From NCBI GenBank assembly GCA_951394045.1, contig OX595990.1, forward strand, positions 1,364,001 through 1,428,000: 64,000 bases of DNA. The letters run 5' to 3'. The notes beneath the pieces were generated by a model, which was not told where the DNA came from, did no database searches, and worked only from the letters and a program-made list of their open reading frames with translations. Shown piece by piece: positions 37,671 through 48,186 of the stretch (position 1 is its first letter; every line of letters starts with the position of its first letter). Origin of the DNA: Nitzschia sp. DOCU1. Its lineage: Eukaryota; Bacillariophyta; Bacillariophyceae; Bacillariales; Bacillariaceae. Position numbers and translations under genes: made by a program.

Positions 37671-39476
37671 ATGTCGAACTTTGATGAAAAATTCTTCAAG
37701 GACCTTTTGAAAGAGGAACGAGAAGAATGTCTCAAAGGCCCTGGTATCGATTTAGAGTTGCACGAAGCCTTTGTGGAAGCATGTCAGTCCTTCCAGGACG
37801 CCAAAGAGGCCAAGGAGGCGGCGGATGCCGATCTCGCGGAAGTCAGCCGGACGGGCAATTCAGACGCCAAAGCCGAGGCTGAGGAGATGCATAAAATGTG
37901 GAGTAACGCGATGAATGATGCCCTGAATCGTTGTGTGGATACGGCGAAGCCTATCTTGGAAGGTATCAATCTGATGGAGTTTGACCTGGAAATGTCGCTG
38001 CTGCGGACCGCCGTGTTGACGCGGGCGACCCCCAAGGGCCTTTCCAAGTTTGCCAATGAAAGTGATCTTCACGGGCAACTTGTAGAAACTCTTCTCAACA
38101 ATAAGAAGATTATGAAGGAGATGATTCTGCAAGGTGGGGCGTACAAGAATGCGTTTGGTAATGCCATGAAACTTTACACGCAAATCATGGCGAGCACGCA
38201 AAAGGATCGATTTCAAAAGGTAAACAAAAAGCTGGCCATGGCCGCTGCTCTAGAATTCTGTGCTACCCAGACAGAGTTTGATACAGCCGTACCGATTGAT
38301 GCACAAAAGCGATTTGATCATTACGAAAAGGCGCACCGCAAAGGAGAGCTGGACCCCGCCTTTACGCACTTTACTACGTGGGAGTATCGCATGGCTATCA
38401 ACAACGACGCTCCCAACGAGCAATTAAAGTGGGGGCGAGAAATGATGATGGCATATGCACCGCATATTACCACAATTTACAATGAAACCTGGCGATACAA
38501 CTACATTGTCAAGTCAGATGTTGGTTATAAGGCTCCGCACTGGACGTCCTCGCCTCGGACGTACCAACAATTAATTAGTGGAGGTGGCCGGGAGGGCCCC
38601 CGGGCCTGGTTTGGACGATACATTTGTCAAGCGTTTGGAATCCCAGTGTGGGGTGTCAAACAACCCAGTAATGTGGCCATGAGTCGTTGGACACCAAAGG
38701 GATGGGTAATCAACTTTGGATTGCCTGGCGACTGGGAGATTAGTTCCTGGAACGATCGTTTTGGAGTTGATTTCATCGAAGAAGTCAAGGCTCGGGCAGC
38801 TGTTAGTGAGCAAGAATACTACGAGAAGGTCATCTTGCTGGACTGTCTTGCCGACGCTTGTAAGGAAAAGAACAAGAAGATTGAGGAGGCTGGCTTTGTC
38901 AACCCCAACAAGGTATGGAGGTCTCTTGCATTGATGCAGCGAAAAATCTTTGCGGAGAAGGTGACGGAAGAGAGTTATCAACGAACTGGACCCGGTGTTG
39001 TGGTTGGTAAGATTGAGAAGTATATTCAAGAGATCGATGACAATGCTCCGCCTCTCCCGTTTGAAGTGGAAAAGTCTGGAGGTTGCATTATTCCTGCCGC
39101 CTCTTACACCAAGGCTGCGGACAAAAAGCACGTCAAAGCGCACCAGTCCTTTGGTGGGGGCACGCAGTTAAACCTGATTAGCGGGGAAGGTTGGGTGACG
39201 TACGAGATCCCTTCCAATGTCACTTTCAATCAAGACAAGGATTACATGCTGACCGCCAAGGTCTGCACTGTGCATTTGGAGCAGCAGCCACTCAAGCTGG
39301 AAATCGATGGAGGAACGGTGTACGAGATCAAGATCCCTTACACGCTTGGAAAATGGGAGGACACGGAGCCAGTAAAGGTGGAAGTGGGGGGTTTGTCAGT
39401 CATGAAATTCTTCCGAAAGAAGGATCCCATGTGCTTTGGCCTAGCCATAAAGAGCTTCACGCTGACGCCCTGCTAG
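37671..39476 (+). CDS. Transglutaminase-fold protein with apparently degenerate active site and C-terminal beta-sandwich
   Basis: The protein has 601 aa in one exon. Residues about 25-200 are helical and charged. Residues about 295-365 hold a transglutaminase-like core: RTYQQLISGGGREGPRAWFG, RYICQAFGIPVWGVKQPSNV and AMSRWTPKGWVINFG. In related proteins as I recall them, the G-G-x-C-G turn carries the nucleophilic Cys and P-x-H the catalytic His; here the turn reads GGGREG and the second site PSN, so both appear lost. The C-terminal 130 residues (WVTYEIPSNVTFNQDKDYML, LKLEIDGGTVYEIKIPYTLG) look like a carbohydrate-binding-module-type beta-sandwich. There is no signal peptide. The fold call is moderate; the role is unknown, perhaps binding. 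Confidence 0.65.
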   Translation: MSNFDEKFFKDLLKEEREECLKGPGIDLELHEAFVEACQSFQDAKEAKEAADADLAEVSRTGNSDAKAEAEEMHKMWSNAMNDALNRCVDTAKPILEGINLMEFDLEMSLLRTAVLTRATPKGLSKFANESDLHGQLVETLLNNKKIMKEMILQGGAYKNAFGNAMKLYTQIMASTQKDRFQKVNKKLAMAAALEFCATQTEFDTAVPIDAQKRFDHYEKAHRKGELDPAFTHFTTWEYRMAINNDAPNEQLKWGREMMMAYAPHITTIYNETWRYNYIVKSDVGYKAPHWTSSPRTYQQLISGGGREGPRAWFGRYICQAFGIPVWGVKQPSNVAMSRWTPKGWVINFGLPGDWEISSWNDRFGVDFIEEVKARAAVSEQEYYEKVILLDCLADACKEKNKKIEEAGFVNPNKVWRSLALMQRKIFAEKVTEESYQRTGPGVVVGKIEKYIQEIDDNAPPLPFEVEKSGGCIIPAASYTKAADKKHVKAHQSFGGGTQLNLISGEGWVTYEIPSNVTFNQDKDYMLTAKVCTVHLEQQPLKLEIDGGTVYEIKIPYTLGKWEDTEPVKVEVGGLSVMKFFRKKDPMCFGLAIKSFTLTPC

Positions 39477-39938
39477 ACGCAATATTCGTATCTGAAAGTA
39501 GCGATGATTATAACGGATAAATTTGATAGCGAGTCATGAAGTACTAGAAAGGATACGTGTAGGGAGAAAACATTCTTTTTGACGCGAGAGGGCCCGATGT
39601 ATCCGCCATAGAAATGTACGTCAACCGAAACATATGCCTATCGTATTGCTAATGGCAAGCTGCAATCGGTCAATCGTTCTCGGGAACCCTACCGCGAAAA
39701 CAAGCAGAAATAGGACGACACATTACTCTAGATGGCAAATCAGAACAACTCACGGTTTACTAGCTAGCAATAGCTTGATATGGCTTCGTTCTTGTCTCAG
39801 GGTCACATGCCTTTGCCTTCAGAATCTTTTGCCGCAACGACTTTCAAAGCAGCAAAACAATGGCTTCGAGGTTCTGGTGGGCAGAAAGATAATTCTTAAA
39901 CGTTTCGTACTCCGAGTAATACTGAAGCTATATATCGT
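39477..39938. other. Intergenic region
   Basis: 462 bp between convergent genes. A 102-codon frame at 39634 shows no domain; a TACTAGCTAGCAATAG motif lies near 39760. Confidence 0.4.
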
Positions 39939-40604
39939 TTAGTATAGTTTGGACCTAGTCCTGAGGGACACTGGCTTTTTGTGAGGAATCGTCCCCCTCT
40001 CCATCGTAGCATGTCCCATGATTGATGACTGGTGCTGCGGATCCATGGCTGGCGCAGGGTGCTGTGCGGCAGGCTGGCCGACTCCGGCACGCTGAAGTCG
40101 CATCAAATGCAAGTTTCCCAGCACAGAATTCATCGAATAATAGCCGGTGGAAGGTTCACAGGATCGCTCTCCAGCCGATTGTTGCACAGAAGAATCATCA
40201 GTGGTGACCTGGCGATGAAAGCTTCCATGCAGGGAGGGCTGACCCAGCGCGCCGCTGAGTTCGTCTTTGAGATGCGGCGCCATGCCATCGAAGCGAGAGT
40301 AGTCGGTAGAGGAATAGTTTGTGATTGTAGAATACAAAGAGTCCGTGGTGCTGCTGCTATCGTCCACAACCTTGAGGCGCTTGAAGGAGGCTTGCCACGC
40401 CGGATCCCCATCCGAAGGGGTCGGGGAATCACCGCGTTGCCGTTTGCCCGACGCGCTGTTCCACTGTGGACGACCACTTGGATGTTGATAGTGCTGGGGG
40501 AAATGGCGAGGTCCGTCTTGAAAATGAGATTCTCCACCGTACTCGCTACCACCATGGTGCTGATAGAACTGCCCTCGCTGGTGTTGATGATGATGACTAT
40601 TCAT
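39939..40604 (-). CDS. Low-complexity His/Gln/Ser-rich protein, unknown function
   Basis: The protein has 221 aa. The N-terminus is a His/Gln/Gly tract (MNSHHHQHQRGQFYQHHGG), followed by a Ser/Asp/Thr-rich part with a basic patch (SGKRQRGDSPTPSDGDPAWQ, FKRLKV) that could be a nuclear signal. Near residue 155, SMNSVLGNLHLMRLQRAG is a short predicted helix, and the tail is basic (HKKPVSLRTRSKLY). The composition resembles disordered nuclear regulators, but no domain is recognised. A spliced extension at either end cannot be excluded. Confidence 0.55.
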   Translation of the reverse strand: MNSHHHQHQRGQFYQHHGGSEYGGESHFQDGPRHFPQHYQHPSGRPQWNSASGKRQRGDSPTPSDGDPAWQASFKRLKVVDDSSSTTDSLYSTITNYSSTDYSRFDGMAPHLKDELSGALGQPSLHGSFHRQVTTDDSSVQQSAGERSCEPSTGYYSMNSVLGNLHLMRLQRAGVGQPAAQHPAPAMDPQHQSSIMGHATMERGTIPHKKPVSLRTRSKLY

Positions 40605-41564
40605 TCGTAACTTTTTGAATTTTCCCGTAAGCCTTCCTTATCCGATTTAAATAAAAACACCAGCGACAGCGAATCGAAGATCGTTAGAGCGGAAAAGAGT
40701 GGCGTTGATAAAGCGAAGAAGGATAATGCCTAAGGAACAAGACTAAAGCCAAAGCTTCTGTTTTCTTTCTTTGCGATGCTTTGGTGTTCGTTGAGAGGGA
40801 TGATGTTGCTTCAAGGTGACAGCACCATGTTGAATGTGCTCGTCTTCTTTTGAAGCTTGCTGTTTGCATGTTCCGGCGGGCAGGCTCGCACTCGTGCGCA
40901 TGATGAAATTCTTTCCTTGACTAATTAGACCAATTCGTCCGTCTTCGTTCGAACATACTGACCGTACGTAGTACCCGGAGTACACAGATACATACTGTTT
41001 TCCTTACTACCGGTAGTAGTTTCAGTCTACCGGTAATACGAAGGGCGAAAGCTGCGTCCATATTGGATGTGCCGTTTCGAGTTTTTATATTTCTGGTCTA
41101 GTCCTAACTGGATTGCTGGGTATCTAGTTGGACATTGTGGCGCACCTTGGCGGCTTTCCTGGAGAGCAATTAAGGAAGGGATACTTCTTGTTGCGGATTT
41201 GGTTCATCTTGGTGGCATGCTCGACCTCTAACGGCGTCGCGATGAAAACTAAATACCACCTCTTCTTCCCTGGGCATTCACAAAGCCAATTCAGCCGTCA
41301 GCCAAAATGATTCTGCGAGCACAATCTTTGAAGCCCCACATAGAATCGTGAAATCCAACACGAGCTTGAACCAGAGTCTACTTTAGAGTGGTCTACTCTC
41401 GTTTCATTGAAGCAGTCAAGGCACTTGATACCCGACATTGGCCTCAACCAGCACTTAGGCGAAGTTTAGGATACAGCAACCTAGTGCGATAAATCGCGAC
41501 GTCAACTCCGGCAAAATATCGAATCCATCTAATACTGTACATTTTGCTACAACCGACAGAACTT
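40605..41564. other. Intergenic region
   Basis: About 0.96 kb. It contains two copies of the palindrome TACCGGTA 20 bp apart (41008-41015 and 41028-41035). Short frames lack coding character. No RNA gene was recognised. Confidence 0.45.
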
Positions 41565-42332
41565 TTACTTGTTGGCGCGCTCCAAGAACATCTTCTTATC
41601 CGTATCGACCTTGATCATTTCGCCTTGTTCCAGATATCCAGGAACACTGATGGTAGCTCCACAGCTCAAGACCGCTGGTTTCGTGTATCCCTGTGCAGTG
41701 TTTCCCTTCATGTTGGGCTCCGTTTCGGCAACTTGGTAGATTTGCGTTTGCGGAATAACAAGTTCGATGACATTTCCCTTGAAAAAGACCAGACTCACTT
41801 CCATTCCTTCCTCGATCCAGTCTTCTTTGTCATCAACCACCTTCTTGGCTACTGGAACTTCCTCAAAAGTTTCTGTATTCATGAAGAAGTAAGAGTCCTA
41901 ATGATCCAAAAAAAAAACAACAGAAGAGCAGTAGGACGACAAAACACGTGAGTGAGGATTGCATCCGAGTCGTCACTACTGGTCGTGAGAATGGAATGCA
42001 CTTACGCCTTCAGCATATGTGAACTGATGAGCTTTCTTCTCAATGAGTGCTGTTTCGAACTTTTCCCCGCTTCGGTAGGTATTCTCAATGGTGTTTCCCC
42101 TCATCAGATTCTTGAACTTGATTGTAGTCTTGGCAGCTCCACGAGCCTGTTTCATGATGCTGAACGACAAGACCTTGTACGGCTCGCCATCCAACTCGAG
42201 CGTCATTCCATTCTTAATTTCAGAAGTATCAACGGCTACTCCAAGAGCCGACGACTGCCGCGTAAAAGCCGGCGCTGGGGCAAACGCGGCGGCACCAACC
42301 AACAGCAAACTAGCAAAACTCAGACCTTTCAT
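41565..42332 (-). CDS. efp: Plastid-targeted translation elongation factor P
   Basis: Two exons, 42332-42006 and 41897-41565, with a 108-nt intron in phase 0, give 219 aa. I start at ATG 42332; codons upstream open only with TTG. The N-terminus MKGLSFASLLLVGAAAFAPA is a signal peptide ending in AFAP, the complex-plastid import motif. EF-P domain I has EIKNGMTLELDGEPYKVLSF, then IMKQARGAAKTTIKFKNLMR. Exon 2 gives DSYFFMNTETFEEV (domain II), GMEVSLVFFKGNVIELVIP, and domain III GYTKPAVLSCGATISVPGYL then GEMIKVDT. EF-P enters the ribosomal E site and relieves stalling at proline runs. The loop tip, PGKG in most EF-Ps with the modified Lys, reads QARG, so Arg replaces Lys. The gene diverges from a plastid ABC-F gene. 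Confidence 0.93.
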
Positions 42333-42863
42333 TTTGCGTTTCTTTGTAACCAAGCAGTTAAAGAATTGTGAAAATAACTAGATTCGTCGTCGTCGTCGTG
42401 GCATCGTTTGGTCGGTCGTCGGCCACATCTTGTTCCACATCCTCCCTTCCGCCTCTTCTCGTGCCGTGCTTCCACTTGTTGGGTTTTTGTGTCGTTCGGA
42501 GGCATCTTCGCGACCACCAATCCTTCGAAGTACGTCAGTCACGAAGAATAATGCTCGTGACTCATCCGACACGTGTAGCTTGGAATCTGGATTCCCAACC
42601 GTACCGTGTCGATAAATTTAGTATTTTTTATCAAAGAGTACACATTTCTAGCCAACCAAATGATAAGAAAAAGACTGACGTAGTTCCCGCAAAATTCGTT
42701 TTCGACCCTCTCGAGTGGATCTGATCGCCTTTGGGACCACATAACCAACCAACCGTTGCTCTCCATCCAACATATGACGCTGTTACCATTCTCAATACCA
42801 AAGAACAACCCTTGCCCAAGTCATTATCCGTCAGAGTTGGGCCATCTTTATGCACCTCGAACA
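42333..42863. promoter_or_regulatory. Divergent promoter region between plastid EF-P and plastid ABC-F genes
   Basis: 531 bp between outward-facing starts of two plastid translation genes, which could be co-regulated from here. A CGT/GTC-repeat run lies near 42385-42420. No specific element is identified. Confidence 0.45.
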
Positions 42864-45800
42864 ATGAGGCTTCTATTTATCCCAGCCCTGTTACTTGCAG
42901 CCATCGATGCGTTTGTCCCAGGATGGACATCGGCAGTAAATCGTCGACCTTCGGCGTTCACTCCCACAATTTCCCATACGACACCGGTCGTGGAGGGTGG
43001 CGTTTCAGTGCTGGTTCTGTTTGCAAAAAAGAAGGTCAATGCGAAGGCAGCGGCTCTTGAAGCCCTGGAAGCGCTGGAGTCGGCTTTGGACGGTCCATTG
43101 ACTCTGAAAGAAAAGAAGGAAATGGAAAAAAAGCAAAAGAAGGCCGAGAAAATAACGGTCGAGGCTCCAAACGGCGCTGGCAAGAAAAATGCTAAGGCAG
43201 CGGCACTGGAGGCCCTTGAATCTCTAGAAGATGCGGAGTTGGATCAGTCGCTCTCAAAGAAGGAACTAAAAGCCATGTTGAAGCAGAAGCAAACGGGATC
43301 GTCTGCAGAACCAGAGAAGGCTCCTGAGCCAGAGCAGCCAAAGCTGAGCCCTAAGGAGGAAAAGTTGCGAAAATTAATGGAGATGGACGATATTGATTCT
43401 TCGCGAGCGGAGCTGGCAACAGATGATGAGCAACCCGCTCTGTCAAAGAAGGAGCTCAAAGCCTTGCAAAAGAAGGAAGAAAAGTTGGCTGCAAAGGCGG
43501 CGGCGAAGGCAGAGAAGAAAGCGCAACGAGCTGAAGAGCTGGAAGAACTGAGTGCCGAGGCACAGCCTGTCAATGGTATCAACGGGGACGCAACAGGTGA
43601 AGAAGGCGTAGAAGTCGAGGCTGATGGCCCCCCACAACCAACACTGGAGGACAAGATTAGGAAAGAACGACCGCCACCCAGGATTCGGGTGATGGAGAGC
43701 GCACAGCCTGGGTTTGTATCGCTCCGGCTTGAGAAAGTTGGTATTACGTTCCGTAATCAGGAAGTGTTGAAGGACGTCACTTGGGGAGTGCAGGCAGGAG
43801 ATAGAATTGGGTGAGTCGAGCATCGACGGGAGTGCTACGCTTTCATTTTTTGACTAACAATTCACACACGTTGACAACGATAGACTCGTGGGAAAGAACG
43901 GCGCGGGGAAGGTAAGCTATTATCGTTTTTCTGTGTCACAGCAAAACGGCCGTGGCGTAAACTGTGACCTGACATAGATCTTGCTTTGGATCTTCACTAC
44001 AGACGACGCAGCTTCGTATTTTGGCAGGCGAATTAGAGCCAACTACTGGCGATGTTGTGAAGTCTTCGGCTAAACTGAGAACTGCAATGCTTCGACAGGA
44101 ATTTGTGGACGAGTTGGTAAAAGAGCGGACACTGAAAGAAGAATTTATGAGCGTATTTGAGGAAGAAAATCAAATTTTGCTAGATTTGAAAGCAGCAGAA
44201 TTGGAACTGGAATCAATCGGAGGTGACGACCAAGAGAAAATGCAGGAAATCTTGGACCGAATGGCGGATTTGCAACGTAAGGCCGAGGACAAGGATGTAT
44301 ACGTGCTTGAAAGTAAGGTCAAGAAAACGATGGACCTGATGGGTTTCCAAGAGGATGAAACAGATGATCTCGTCGCCAGCTTCTCTGGTGGATGGAAGAT
44401 GAGAATCGGTTTGGGCAAGGTGTTGCTGAGGGAGCCCAACGTCCTTCTCCTGTACGTAACACATGGCGCATAGTTTGGAGCTTGACTTGGCCAAGATGAA
44501 AGCATCGATGCGGTTGGCTTGTATTCTAACGATTTCATTTTCTTCACTAATTGCAGAGACGAGCCCACCAACCACCTTGATTTGGATTCGGTAGAATGGC
44601 TGGAAGCTTTCTTACGTCAGCAAAACATCCCTATGATTATTGTTAGTCATGATCGTGAGTTTCTTGACCAAGTTTGTACGAAGATTGTGGACGCCGAGGG
44701 TGGCATTTGCACGGAGTATGACGGGAACTACTCTCGATTCTTGGAACTGAAGAAAGCTCGAATGGACGCTTGGCAAGCCGCTTACGATGCTCAAGAAAAA
44801 AAGATTAAAGCAGAACGGCAGTGGATCAGTAAGTTCAAAGCCAAGCAGCCTGATGCAGTCAAGCAGCGTGAGGCCAAACTCGAGAAATTCTATAAGTCCG
44901 ACGACTATGTGCAGAAACCTCCATTCACGGGCAAACCATTCAAATTTCGTTTCCCGGACGCCCCTAGACTAAGTCCCGAAGTGGCCGAAATCAGCCAAAT
45001 GTCTCACTCCTACAGAAACGAGATATCCAACAATCGCCTATTTGAAGATGCTGATCTCTTTATTCAAAAGGGCGACCGAATCGCTGTGGTGGGCCCGAAC
45101 GGGTCAGGTGAGCTCGATGACAGTTTTGACAGGGGCGCGTACTCGACCTTTCGTCTAACCGGTGTTTTTGTATCTTCAGGCAAGAGTACTCTTTTGCGTT
45201 TGATGATCGGGAAGGAAACTCCAGACTCGGGTACTGCAAAGATTCTGGGAACAAACGTGGAGCTTAGCTACTTCGAGCAAAATCAAGCAGATGCGCTCGA
45301 CTTGGACAAAACGGTCATTGAAACCATCCAGGGCTCTAGTAATGGGCAGTCTTACAACGAACTCCGGGCTCTTCTCGGCCAATTCCTGTTCAAAGGAGAC
45401 GACGTGGAGAAAAAGGTTGAATTCCTCAGTGGTGGAGAGAAAGCGCGGTTGTCCCTGTGTTGCATGATGCTGCGTTCGGCGAACTTCTTGATTTTGGACG
45501 AGCCAACCAACCACTTGGGTGAGTATTTGAGTTCTACTGTGGTGCTAATTTACAAGGGATGTGTGATACGATTGATTTTCTAACGCAATTCGCAGATATC
45601 CCGGCCAAGGAGATGCTTGAGGAAGCACTGCAACATTTTGCAGGTTCAGTCATGATTGTGTCCCACGATCGTTACTTCATTTCTAAGGTAGCAACGACCA
45701 TTGTTGCAATCGAGGACAGGAAACTGGTGAAGTACCAGGGAGACTACAAGTTCTACATGGAGCAGAGCAAGAAGATAAAGGAGAAGATTGAAGCGAGATA

Positions 45801-45951
45801 CGTGAGAGGCGTGGAGAGGATTGAGGCTGCTCCAGTAATCGAACTGGAAGAACTGACGAAGCCGAAACGGAACTTCGGAGGAGCAAAGACTGCCGGCATG
45901 GTCTCGAGGAAAGATAAGGGGGTGAAAAATGCCAAGCGATTGAAACAATAG
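42864..45951 (+). CDS. Plastid-targeted ABC-F family ATPase (ribosome-associated type)
   Basis: Six exons (42864-43810, 43884-43911, 44003-44451, 44557-45107, 45180-45518, 45596-45951) total 2670 nt and 889 aa; all junctions are GT-AG and in phase. MRLLFIPALLLAAIDAFVP is a signal peptide ending in the AFVP plastid motif. Residues about 50-270 are a charged helical extension with two NAKAAALEALE-type modules. Then come two ABC domains: VGKNGAGKTTQL, FSGGWKMRIGLGKVL, LLLDEPTNHLDLDSVEWLE; and VVGPNGSGKSTLLRL, LSGGEKARLSLC, LILDEPTNHLDIPAKEMLEE. There are no membrane segments. The linker (ERQWISKFKAKQPDAVKQRE) is of the ABC-F type that reaches toward the peptidyl-transferase centre. The role is probably plastid ribosome rescue or translation control. 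Exon 2 is only 28 nt and encodes most of the first Walker A. Confidence 0.92.
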
Positions 45952-46052
45952 ATGCAGTTCTTGCAACCCTAGATAAACAGAGAAACACGGTTTCAGGTCC
46001 AACGGAAGCATCTTATCTCTATTCTACTTAATTATCATCACATCTCATCTTC

Positions 46053-46979
46053 TTATTGCGAAATCAACCTCTCCTCCTTCGATACTGTGCCTAAGAAAAG
46101 CTCGGTGTTACACTTCAGAAAGTGGTTCCAAACTCCCCAGTGCTCTTTGGGGATGTATGCAAGAGGCGAATTCCCTCTGTTGTCCTTCACAAAAAGTAGA
46201 TCAGGTTCCTCTTTCAAGAGGATGGTTACGAGCTTGAAGTTGGGTCTTTCAGTCCTAGCAAATAGAGGAAGAAGAGGTGTAAGAATCTGGGAATTGAGGC
46301 GCGGAAGAAATGTGCCTGCTGGAGACACTTACCATGCTGCATCATGAAAAGGTGTCCTGCCGAGGTCGTCTCTCAGCCGAAGCGTTACTCCAGCATCCTT
46401 TACAAGGAACTTCAGGATATCGTCTCGTCCTCGACGACAGACAATATGGATGATGCTCTCACCGAATCTGTTGGAACATTGCAAATTGCTTCCTTCTCTG
46501 TGCAGTTTCTGAAGGGCGAGGAGGTCTTCGTTCCGTGCCGCCAATGCCGCCTGTGCATAGGACGAATGCTGTTGTTTTGCGATGGGGAAGAAGGATTCAA
46601 GGTCTATCTTCACCGAATCAAGGGAAACGGCGCAACCTTTGACAATTGAGCGAAGGTAATCTTCAGGCTTCGTACCGGGATCGCATTTTGCCGCTGTTGC
46701 CTTGGGCAGTTCCGCGGTATGTTCCTCCAAAAGAAACATAGTCGATTCGGAGCGTTTCATTCGTTTCTTCAGTGGCAAAGATGATTCGTCCTTAAGAAGA
46801 GCTCGTGATGTCAATACCGGTACCGACGCAACGCGAAACGTAGGTTTCCTTACGCAATCCTCTACAGGGGAAGAGTTTCGCTCTGGTGACCTAGGACGTT
46901 TCGGAACGGTCGCATCTTGCTCGCAACCAGAGGTTGCATGATACGGAACGGTGATGCCAATTTTGCTGATTTTGAACAT
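46053..46979 (-). CDS. Ankyrin-repeat protein, diatom-type
   Basis: Two exons, 46979-46333 and 46254-46053, with a 78-nt intron (GTAAGT...GCTAG), give 282 aa; the split codon encodes Trp. The N-terminal half is basic and Ser/Pro-rich with a KKRMKR nuclear-type signal. Ankyrin units follow: SYAQAALAARNEDLLALQKL, RFGESIIHIVCRRGRDDILK then FLV, LGRTPFHDAAW joined to TERPNFKLVTILLKEEPDLL, and DNRGNSPLAYIPKEHWGVW. I know this D.GRTP.HDA.W then PNF.L...LL order from many diatom ankyrin proteins. It is likely a protein-binding, perhaps nuclear, regulator. The gene is convergent with the ABC-F gene, 101 bp apart. Confidence 0.82.
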
Positions 46980-48186
46980 CGTCGTAATGGGGTTTATTAG
47001 ATGAGAAGTTCAACCTTTTGTTTGCTTTGTGGTTATGTTTGTTGCTAACAAGGTTGTTGCCGTTTGAGTGAGCCCTTTTGGTTTCGAGGTCAGGAGTGCT
47101 TGCCAGCACGTCTTTCGCTCAGGCTGATGAGACCTGCAAGTTGATGGGAGACGGGAATGCTCGCGCTCTTGTTATGGGACTGTGATGTGATGGCAATGGC
47201 GACCACGTCAACAAATAGGAACTCCACTCATTTCGAGCGAAAGCGAATCTGCACGGGCATATATATCTCCGTCCCTCCACTTAACAACCATCGATTCAGA
47301 AAGGGTTGCTGACGCAGCGATCGATACACTGCACCTTTGCCAGTCGCGACCGGTCGGTGGTGGTGGCAAGAAACACGACAGGAGACGTTGACGTGTCGCC
47401 GTGCGAAGGAGCAGATGCCGATGACTGCTGTGCACATCTCATCTGCTGTCCTTTATGGAGAGGTAGTAGTAGGCGTAACAAAGTATTCTTCCATTCACTA
47501 CATCTCTACCGGTAGAGCCCTATACCAGGTACATACATCTCTCTACCTCTATCATAGAGAGCAATAGACTGGTATCGTACGGCAGCTATACGATACCAGG
47601 TACGATATAGCCGCAACAGAGCAGGGGTACTCCTACTAGTAGCTACGTACGTAGCTATTGACGACAATCCAGCTGCCGAGCCTCAGCATATGTCCATACC
47701 ACGCACGTGGCATCTGCCGCTGCTGGGCGAAGTTGTTCCTCTCGATGGATAAAATGAATTCAAACATTCTTGGGAATCGCCATCTTCCTTTTAGAAAGTT
47801 TCCATGACTGCATCGTAGATTGATTCCTTCGGAAACTCGGACGCCACGGATTATATTTGGAGGCTATTTAGTCGTTATGCGGCATCACAGCTATGAGCGT
47901 CTGATGTTGCTCCGTCAACATTCTCTAGTAGTAGAGACACTACCAGTACGGAGGTCGCCTTGCTGTAGGAACCACCATGCACTCATGCATGCCAAGGAAG
48001 CGGTCGACCATAGGGCTCGATCTCAACTCTTCAATTGACGGTTGGCCTCGATACAGGTACAGATGATCAGCCCTCTTCTACTAGAACCTCACACTGACAC
48101 TCAAAATCGTAGTCGCCACTAAGGAACCGTCAAAAGGGCCAGCGTTGACCTCATCTCCTCCTGTAAGTGGTGTCATCAACGGCCGG
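46980..48186. other. Intergenic region, 1.2 kb
   Basis: This contains palindromes TACCGGTA (47507-47514) and AGCTACGTACGTAGCT (near 47641), and repeated ATACCAGGTAC phrases at 47520-47605. Frames of up to 76 codons on both strands have no domain. No RNA gene was recognised. Confidence 0.45.

Noticed and set aside
38571..39143. 190-codon minus-strand frame inside the transglutaminase-fold gene
   Set aside because: Antisense shadow without recognisable features.
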